Source: Gudongella sp964575895 (GTDB lineage: Bacteria > Bacillota > Clostridia > Tissierellales > Tissierellaceae). Taken from it: a DNA stretch of 64,000 bases. The stretch is from positions 42,520 through 106,519 of the forward strand of contig CAZNTE010000005.1 of assembly GCA_964575895.1 (NCBI GenBank), read 5' to 3'. Positions 58,377-64,000 of this stretch are shown in pieces (within the stretch, counting starts at the first letter, position 1; every line of letters starts with the position of its first letter). The notes beneath the pieces are model-generated. The model saw nothing but the letters and a program-made list of their open reading frames with translations, did not search any database and was not told where the DNA came from. Both the position numbers and the translations under genes were made by a program.

Positions 58377-60536
58377 ATGAAAAAATTAGTTTTAGCTGAA
58401 AAGCCATCAGTTGCTAAGGATATTAGTAAGGCTATAGGTGCAAATCAAAACAGAAATGGATATATGGAAGGCACCAATTATATTGTGACTTGGGCTTTAG
58501 GTCATCTTGTTACTTTGGCAGATCCTGAAGAATACAATAAAAAGTATGGAACATGGAATATGGACGACCTACCTATGATTCCTGAGAAAACTAAACTTTC
58601 AATTATAAAGAACAGCAAGAAACAGTTCTACACTGTTAAGGAATTAATGGAAAGAAAGGATGTTTCTGAGATAATAATTGCCACAGATGCCGGAAGAGAA
58701 GGAGAATTGGTGGCAAGGTGGATAATTGAGCTAACTAGAGCTAAAAAGCCCTTAAAAAGACTGTGGATATCTTCTGTCACAGAAAAAGCCATTAAGGATG
58801 GATTTTCAAGATTACAAGATGGAAATAAGTACATTAATCTATATAATTCAGCCCAGGCAAGAGCTGAAGCAGATTGGTTAGTGGGAATCAATGCAACTAG
58901 GGCTTTAACTTTAAAGCATAACACTCCTCTCTCCTTAGGAAGGGTACAGACGCCAACATTAGCTATAATCCAGCAAAGAGAGGATGAAATAAGGAGTTTT
59001 GTTCCTAAACCTTTCTTTGGTTTGAAAGCGGATTTTGAAGGGTTTTCAAGTGTGTGGATAGATTCAAAATCAAATGATACAAAAACATTCCATAAGGAAG
59101 TAAGAGATTCCGTCAAAAATAGTATTACAGGACTAGAAGCTAAGGTAGTATCAGTTGATAGAAAGAATAAAAAGGAATATCCAAAAGAACTATATGATCT
59201 GACTACACTACAAAAGGATGCAAATCAAAAATTTGGGTATTCACCTAAAGAGACTTTATCCATCATGCAAAAACTATATGAACAGCATAAGGTGTTGACA
59301 TACCCTAGAACTGACTCCAGATATATAACAAGTGACATGGTGGATACTATAAAGGATAGATTAAAAGCTATAAATACTGGAAGTTATAGAGACTTAGTTC
59401 AGCCCCTTATAAAGGCAGAAATAAAAGGGAATAAAAACTTCGTTGATAATACAAAAGTAAGTGATCATCATGCTATAATACCAACGGAAGAGCCATTAAG
59501 ATTAGATGAACTTAGTGATAAAGAGAGAAAAGTATTTGATCTTGTTGCAAGAAACTTCCTTAGCATGTTTTATCCTCCCTATGAATATGAAGAGACTACA
59601 ATAAAGATAGAAATTAACAAGAATATCTTTATAACCAAAGGTAGAATTTTAAAGAATTTTGGATTTAAAACAGTGTTTGGTGATTCAAATGATGAGAAGC
59701 ATCCCATATTACCAAATATTAAGATAGGAGATACTTTAAAACTAAAAGGGATTTATGAAACTGAAGGAAAAACCAGTCCACCTGGAAGGTTTAACGAGGG
59801 TACTCTTTTACAAGCAATGGAAAATCCTGTTAAGTTTATGGGAGATGCTTCAAGGGAGTTAAAAGAAATAATATCTGAAACTGGTGGAATTGGTACAGTA
59901 GCAACTAGAGCTGATATAATTGACAAGCTTTATAAGAGTTTCTTAATTGAGCAAAGAGGCAAGGAAGTTATGATTACTGGGAAAGGGAAGCAGCTACTTG
60001 AACTAGCTCCAATTGACCTAAAATCACCTGAACTAACCGCCACGTGGGAAAAGAAACTGAAAGAAATTGAAAATGGAAGAGTTAAGAAGGATGAGTTTTT
60101 AAGGGATATTAAAGCTTATACAAAGTCAGTGGTTGATGAAATTAGAAAAAGTGATGCCACTTTTAAACATGACAACCTAACAAAGACCAAGTGCCCTGAT
60201 TGTGGAAAATTTATGTTGGAAGTTAAGTCTAAAAGAGGTAAGTCCTATATTTGTCAGGATAGGGAATGCGGATATAGAAAGAGCATCTCTACACTGACCA
60301 ATGCCAGATGTCCAAACTGCAAGAAAAAAATGGAATTGACAGGTGAAGGAGAAGGTAGAATTTTCTCATGTTCTTGTGGATATAGAGAAAAGTTATCTAC
60401 ATTTGAAGCTAGGAAAAAAGAAGAAAAGAATAAACTTGGCAAGAAGGAAGTTCAAACCTATCTAAAAAAACAAGAAAAGTCAGATGAAGTTTTAAATAAT
60501 TCACTTGCTGATCAACTAAAAAAACTAAAATTTTAA
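58377..60536 (+). CDS. topB: DNA topoisomerase III
   Basis: About 719 residues, type IA topoisomerase. TOPRIM domain: KKLVLAEKPSVAKDISKAIGA, TDAGREGELVARWI; catalytic Tyr in YEQHKVLTYPRTDSRYIT; further TSPPGRFNEGTLLQAMENP and IGTVATRADIIDKL. Two C-terminal zinc-ribbon modules (CPDCG...CQDRECG and CPNC...CSCG, about 622-690) bind DNA. It decatenates and relaxes single-strand-containing DNA. ATG 58377 was chosen since AAGGA is six bases upstream; the frame extends 28 codons into the preceding gene. Confidence 0.95.
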   Translation: MKKLVLAEKPSVAKDISKAIGANQNRNGYMEGTNYIVTWALGHLVTLADPEEYNKKYGTWNMDDLPMIPEKTKLSIIKNSKKQFYTVKELMERKDVSEIIIATDAGREGELVARWIIELTRAKKPLKRLWISSVTEKAIKDGFSRLQDGNKYINLYNSAQARAEADWLVGINATRALTLKHNTPLSLGRVQTPTLAIIQQREDEIRSFVPKPFFGLKADFEGFSSVWIDSKSNDTKTFHKEVRDSVKNSITGLEAKVVSVDRKNKKEYPKELYDLTTLQKDANQKFGYSPKETLSIMQKLYEQHKVLTYPRTDSRYITSDMVDTIKDRLKAINTGSYRDLVQPLIKAEIKGNKNFVDNTKVSDHHAIIPTEEPLRLDELSDKERKVFDLVARNFLSMFYPPYEYEETTIKIEINKNIFITKGRILKNFGFKTVFGDSNDEKHPILPNIKIGDTLKLKGIYETEGKTSPPGRFNEGTLLQAMENPVKFMGDASRELKEIISETGGIGTVATRADIIDKLYKSFLIEQRGKEVMITGKGKQLLELAPIDLKSPELTATWEKKLKEIENGRVKKDEFLRDIKAYTKSVVDEIRKSDATFKHDNLTKTKCPDCGKFMLEVKSKRGKSYICQDRECGYRKSISTLTNARCPNCKKKMELTGEGEGRIFSCSCGYREKLSTFEARKKEEKNKLGKKEVQTYLKKQEKSDEVLNNSLADQLKKLKF

Positions 60537-60549
60537 TAATTTAGCTTCT

Positions 60550-60581
60550 ATAGTCCATCCAAAATATATAGGATGGACTAT
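60550..60581 (+). terminator. Hairpin terminator after topB
   Basis: ATAGTCCATCC and GGATGGACTAT form a perfect 11-bp stem with a ten-base loop, followed by only a short TTGTT. Confidence 0.65.
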
Positions 60582-60627
60582 TTGTTAAATAGTATGTAAC
60601 ATTTATGGGAAATAGTGTAATATAGCC

Positions 60628-60655
60628 TTGAACTAATTTCCAGTTATGTTATAAT
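60628..60655 (+). promoter_or_regulatory. Promoter of pckA
   Basis: TTGAAC (60628-60633), a 16-base spacer and TGTTATAAT (TATAAT at 60650-60655), an extended -10, 35 bases upstream of the start codon. Confidence 0.75.
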
Positions 60656-60690
60656 AGTCAGTGTTATAAGGAAAATATTGGAGGGAAGAC

Positions 60691-62337
60691 ATGTCTACAA
60701 TAACTAATTATAAGCCAGAGGATTTAACAAAAAACAATCCTTTAATTGACTGTTTGAGAACAACTATTGAAACTGCTTTTTATGGAAATAACGTCGTTAG
60801 GGTAAACTCTATTAGTGAAGCCTATAAGCTAGCCAAGGATTCACCAGGAACAATAATAACTGACATGCCTGTATACAGACCAGAGGAGCTTGGATTATCA
60901 ACTGATTCAAAAATTCTACTATTTAATGATGGAGCAGTAACAGGAAGATTTGCTGGTGCCAGAGTTATTATAGGCGAGCAAAATGTAAATGAGGCAGAGA
61001 TGGCTACAGTTGCCAGAGAGGCAGTATATAGATCAAGATATAAGAAACTTTACCATGCACAGGTAGTTATTGGACTCCATCCTGATTTTATGGTAAGAGC
61101 ACATCTATTAATACCTGAAACTCATGAAAATATAATGTACTCCTGGTTATTAAATTTCCAATACTTAACACAAGAGTATATGAGAATGTATAAGGATTCA
61201 AAAGAGTATCCAGAAGGGGATCTTTATGTATTTTCAGATCCTGATTATGTTCCGCCTTCTCATCCAGATGGATTGGCATTATTCAATCCAGAGCACAATA
61301 CTGCTCTATTATTAGGAATGAGATATTTTGGGGAACACAAAAAGGGAACATTAACCTTAGCCTGGGGACTAGCAAATCGAAATGGATTTGCATCTTGTCA
61401 TGGTGGAATGAAAAGATATAACTTCCAAGATGGTAGAAAATATGCTATTGGTGTTTTTGGGCTTTCTGGATCAGGAAAGTCAACAATAACTCATGAAAAG
61501 CATGAAGGGAAATATGATATAACAATACTACATGATGATGCTTACATAATTTCAACTAAGGAAGGTTATTCTATCGCTCTTGAACCTTCATACTATGATA
61601 AAACTCAAGATTATCCAACAGCTCATCCTGCAAATAAGTACCTTCTAACAGTACAAAACTGTGGAGTAACCCTGGATGATGAGGGACGAAAGGTAATTGT
61701 AACTGAAGATATTAGAAATGGTAATGGAAGAGCAGTTAAGTCTAAGTTATGGGCAGAAAACAGAATTAATAAGATAGATGAACCTGTTGATGCAATTGCC
61801 TGGTTGATGAAGGATGCTACACTTCCTCCAGTTTTAAAGATAAATAATTCAGTTCTTGCATCTGTTATGGGGGCTACTCTTGCAACAAAGAGATCCACAG
61901 CAGAGAAGTTAGCTAAGAATGTAGATATGAATGCATTGGTTATAGAACCATATGCTAATCCATTTAGAACTTATCCTTTAAAGAATGATTATGACAAGTT
62001 CAAGGCACTATTTGAAGATAGAGATGTAGACTGCTATATATTTAATACTGGTCACTTTATGGACAAGAAGATTCCAAAAGAAGTCACATTGAAGATACTT
62101 GAAGATATTGCAACAGGTGAAGCTAGGTTTAAGAAATTAGGAAACTTTTCAGACTTAGAGACAATTGATGTTGATGGTTTTACTCCTGAGTTTAACGAAG
62201 ATTATAAGGATATGTGGTTAAATTCAATTGCTTACAGAAAGGAATTTATTAAACACATGGATTCTTTTAAAGGTGGAAGAGATAAATTACCTGAAGAAGC
62301 TCTAAACGAACTGATAAAACTAGAAGAACAGATATAA
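60691..62337 (+). CDS. pckA: Phosphoenolpyruvate carboxykinase (ATP)
   Basis: 548 residues. Kinase-1a P-loop GLSGSGKSTITHEKHEG, kinase-2 ILHDDAYII metal-binding aspartates, PSYYDKTQDYPTAHP with conserved residues, and the N-terminal oxaloacetate-binding region. The ATP-type enzyme interconverts oxaloacetate plus ATP with PEP and CO2, giving gluconeogenesis or, in some fermenters, anaplerotic ATP formation. Own promoter and terminator; regulation by carbon source is likely but no cre site was identified. Confidence 0.92.
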   Translation: MSTITNYKPEDLTKNNPLIDCLRTTIETAFYGNNVVRVNSISEAYKLAKDSPGTIITDMPVYRPEELGLSTDSKILLFNDGAVTGRFAGARVIIGEQNVNEAEMATVAREAVYRSRYKKLYHAQVVIGLHPDFMVRAHLLIPETHENIMYSWLLNFQYLTQEYMRMYKDSKEYPEGDLYVFSDPDYVPPSHPDGLALFNPEHNTALLLGMRYFGEHKKGTLTLAWGLANRNGFASCHGGMKRYNFQDGRKYAIGVFGLSGSGKSTITHEKHEGKYDITILHDDAYIISTKEGYSIALEPSYYDKTQDYPTAHPANKYLLTVQNCGVTLDDEGRKVIVTEDIRNGNGRAVKSKLWAENRINKIDEPVDAIAWLMKDATLPPVLKINNSVLASVMGATLATKRSTAEKLAKNVDMNALVIEPYANPFRTYPLKNDYDKFKALFEDRDVDCYIFNTGHFMDKKIPKEVTLKILEDIATGEARFKKLGNFSDLETIDVDGFTPEFNEDYKDMWLNSIAYRKEFIKHMDSFKGGRDKLPEEALNELIKLEEQI

Positions 62338-62340
62338 GAT

Positions 62341-62371
62341 AAAAACAGTGGGAATCCACTGTTTTTCTTTT
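62341..62371 (+). terminator. Intrinsic terminator after pckA
   Basis: AAAAACAGTGG-GAAT-CCACTGTTTTT, a perfect 11-bp stem, followed by CTTTT. Confidence 0.85.
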
Positions 62372-62380
62372 AACAAATGT

Positions 62381-62408
62381 TTGATAATTTACTACTTTAT
62401 GGTATGAT
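62381..62408 (+). promoter_or_regulatory. Promoter of the cvfB-like gene
   Basis: TTGATA (62381-62386) and TATGAT (62403-62408), 16-base spacer, 27 bases before the ATG. Confidence 0.5.
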
Positions 62409-62435
62409 AATAATAATAAAAAGAAGAGGTGTATT

Positions 62436-63272
62436 ATGATTAAATTGGGAAAAATTCAAGAATTGACAATACAGAGATTTACATCAATAGGAGTATATTT
62501 AAATGAGGAAAATGGAAAAGAAGATGACATATTACTTCCTAAATCTCAAGTTCCAGAAGGAGCAAAAGAAGGAGATAGTATTTCTGTAATGATTTATAGG
62601 GATTCTAAGGATAGGATAATAGCAACTGTAAAAGAACCACTTGCTCAAGTTGGAGAGATTAAAAAGCTTACTGTTATCTCATCATCAAAAATCGGGTACT
62701 TCATGGATTGGGGCTTAGAGAAGGATCTGTTTCTACCTTTTAGTGAAACAGTTGGTTCGGTGGATAAATTTAAGAGCTATTTAGTTGCGCTTTATTTGGA
62801 TAAGAGTAATAGGATTGCAGCTACTATGAAGGTTAAAGAATATTTAAGTACTGATTCACCATATAAGGAAAATGACAAGGCTGTTGGAACTATTTATAGT
62901 ATTAATAGGGACATTGGAGTTTTCGTAGCTGTGGACAACAAGTACGATGGACTTATTCAAAAGAAGAATATGTTCGGAGTATATGAAATGGGAGATGAAA
63001 TAGAAGTAAGGATAAATAAGGTTCATGAAGATGGGAAATTAGATCTAAGCTTAAGGGAAAGAGGATATGTTCAAATGGAAGAGGACTCTAGGATTATCCT
63101 TACTAAGCTAAAAGAGAAGGGCGGATCTATAGCATTAAATGATAAAAGCCATCCAAATGAAATAAAGAAAGAATTACAAATGAGTAAGGCTGGATTTAAA
63201 AGAGCAGTTGGAAAGCTTTACAAAGAAGGAATTATTGACATATCTGATAAAGGTATTAACTTGAAAAAATAG
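62436..63272 (+). CDS. cvfB: S1-domain RNA-binding protein, CvfB family
   Basis: 278 residues. Three tandem S1/OB-type modules: about 1-65 (LGKIQELTIQRFTSIGVYLNEE), 66-135 (GEIKKLTVISSSKIGYFMDWGLEKDLFLPFSE) and 140-212 (GTIYSINRDIGVFVAVDNKYDGLIQKK). A C-terminal winged-helix (about 218-278) has MSKAGFKRAVGKLYKEGIIDI. In Staphylococcus and Streptococcus CvfB binds RNA and affects virulence gene expression and RNA stability. Very likely a general RNA-binding regulator here. The next gene starts 10 bases later. Confidence 0.88.
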   Translation: MIKLGKIQELTIQRFTSIGVYLNEENGKEDDILLPKSQVPEGAKEGDSISVMIYRDSKDRIIATVKEPLAQVGEIKKLTVISSSKIGYFMDWGLEKDLFLPFSETVGSVDKFKSYLVALYLDKSNRIAATMKVKEYLSTDSPYKENDKAVGTIYSINRDIGVFVAVDNKYDGLIQKKNMFGVYEMGDEIEVRINKVHEDGKLDLSLRERGYVQMEEDSRIILTKLKEKGGSIALNDKSHPNEIKKELQMSKAGFKRAVGKLYKEGIIDISDKGINLKK

Positions 63273-63282
63273 GAGGACTTCT

Positions 63283-63789
63283 ATGGTAAATATTACTGTA
63301 AAACTTGAAACTATTGAAATGATGATTTTCTTCTGGGACTCTGTAGTACAAAGAGAGAAAATATCAGATGTTTATATTAATGAAATAGCATTTCATAAGG
63401 ACATGAAGGCCCTCTATGACAGTAAATTCGATGAAAAATCAGTAATAACTGTCTTATCAGCCATTACAAATAGGGAGCTTTTAAATACTTCATCAAAAAG
63501 AGAGAGAAAATTCTGGAGTCAGAATATGTGGATGATTGATGATAGAAGTACTATGAAAGCTATGATAGTTCCTATAAAGACAATGAACTTAGATCATTTG
63601 AAGGATAGATTAACTGAAGATATAGAAGTGATTTTCGTCCCAGGAACTATCGAGGAATTTAAGGTAGATGAAAACAAGCTTTATATTAACTTCTTTAGAA
63701 TAATAGCAAGTTTTGAAGAGCCTGGTAAAATGACCATAGCAGGAGTAGATTTTAACCAATACATCGAGGAAAAAGTACTAGGTTTATAA
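63283..63789 (+). CDS. Conserved protein of unknown function
   Basis: 168 residues, soluble, acidic, without signal peptide or membrane helix. The N-terminal KLETIEMMIFFWDSVVQREKISDVYINEIA, the central VITVLSAITNRELLNTSSKRERKFWSQNMWMIDD and the C-terminal strand pattern VEVIFVPGTIEEFKVDENKLYINFFRI look like a small conserved family resembling the TDE2712 group, but I cannot confirm it. It is 10 bases after cvfB and probably co-transcribed. A terminator overlaps its 3' end. Confidence 0.65.
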   Translation: MVNITVKLETIEMMIFFWDSVVQREKISDVYINEIAFHKDMKALYDSKFDEKSVITVLSAITNRELLNTSSKRERKFWSQNMWMIDDRSTMKAMIVPIKTMNLDHLKDRLTEDIEVIFVPGTIEEFKVDENKLYINFFRIIASFEEPGKMTIAGVDFNQYIEEKVLGL

Positions 63790-63804
63790 CCCTAGTGCTT
63801 TTTG
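63770..63804 (+). terminator. Terminator overlapping the end of the unknown gene
   Basis: AAAAAGTACTAGG and CCTAGTGCTTTTT form a 13-bp stem with one G-T pair and an eight-base loop. The stem's left arm lies in the last codons. Confidence 0.8.
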
Positions 63805-63826
63805 TGTATAAAACCGAAATAAAATT

Positions 63827-63855
63827 TTGACATAAGATATAAATGGGTATATATT
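63827..63855 (+). promoter_or_regulatory. Strong promoter before the pilin-like remnant
   Basis: TTGACA (63827-63832) and TATATT (63850-63855) with a 17-base spacer, about 40 bases before a GAGG-type ribosome site. Confidence 0.7.
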
Positions 63856-63887
63856 CAAGGAAAGAAAGGTTTACTATTAAAGTGAGG

Positions 63888-64000
63888 ATGAGAAAAATGA
63901 AACTTAGAAATAGAAAAGGTTCAACCCTAGCCCTTACAATTATTATCCCAAGTTTGACAGTTGAAACAAAATAAAACCCTGAAACACATTGCAAATAGTG
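63888..64000 (+). pseudogene. Broken PilX-type prepilin gene (runs off the window)
   Basis: From ATG 63888 (or 63897, better placed after GAGG) the frame reads KLRNRKGSTLALTIII, the class III signal and helix start of a PilX/type IV prepilin. It then passes to PSLTVETK and stops at 63972-63974. Normal prepilins continue with about 20 hydrophobic residues before a segment like VSETKQ. In the next frame from 63979 the sequence reads LKHIANS, plausible continuation of that segment. This suggests an internal deletion plus a frameshift. The right part lies outside the window, so a short genuine peptide cannot be excluded. Confidence 0.45.

Overview
The window is AT-rich, densely packed bacterial chromosome with Shine-Dalgarno sites close to AAGGAGG. 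It has many TTG/GTG starts and promoters of the TTGACA-17-TATAAT type. The gene set points to an anaerobic, amino-acid-fermenting, low-GC Gram-positive (Clostridia/Tissierellia). Evidence includes a glycine-reductase-type selenoprotein, two GrdX proteins, a one-chain pyruvate:ferredoxin oxidoreductase, ATP-type PEP carboxykinase, the HPr/HPr-kinase pair, WhiA/RapZ/YvcK and a MazEF module behind alr. I cannot name the species from sequence alone. No rRNA, tRNA, CRISPR array, IS element or prophage was seen, and no gene-free stretch exceeds about 210 bases.

Layout. 1-1752: end of alr, then a MazE-like/MazF toxin-antitoxin pair. 1849-9469: an exported protein and an eight-gene cell-surface polymer cluster (GNAT, PIG-L deacetylase, GT4, DUF4330, membrane protein, O-antigen ligase, CsaB, TagA). 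9484-13393: transketolase, a class V aminotransferase and, on the minus strand, 5-formyl-THF cyclo-ligase. 13503-17538: ftsE-ftsX-M23 peptidase and ctpA. 17568-24672: a lipoprotein divergent from uvrB-uvrA-yedK. 24692-27160: a polar amino-acid ABC transporter behind a small leader ORF. 27228-33154: eutH-like carrier, Xaa-Pro aminopeptidase, uvrC-pspC-hprK. 33182-36872: nifJ alone. 36936-40466: murB-PHP-rapZ-yvcK. 40503-41543 (minus): M42 peptidase. 41688-50010: nudix-whiA-hpr-grdX, then dnaE-pfkA-pyk. 50079-55008: gntR, then grdX-grdE/G/I-like-grdB/F/H-like-ykvI. 55113-60536: MATE, ABC-F, topB. 60691-63789: pckA, cvfB and an unknown gene. The window ends in what looks like a broken prepilin gene.

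How the parts fit. The central-carbon genes (pfkA, pyk, nifJ, pckA, tkt) and the HPr/HPr-kinase pair describe glycolysis, pyruvate oxidation and gluconeogenesis under HPr(Ser-P)-type carbon control. WhiA, RapZ and YvcK link cell wall and metabolism. The most distinctive part is the operon at 50783-55008. It encodes a pyruvoyl-type alpha/beta subunit precursor and a selenoprotein subunit of a protein-B-type reductase, read through an in-frame UGA followed by a compact stem-loop. It travels with a YkvI-type transporter and a FadR-type GntR regulator. GrdA, GrdC, GrdD and thioredoxin genes are absent, so this looks like a substrate-specific satellite module that uses a core Stickland reductase encoded elsewhere. 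Its substrate is not determined.
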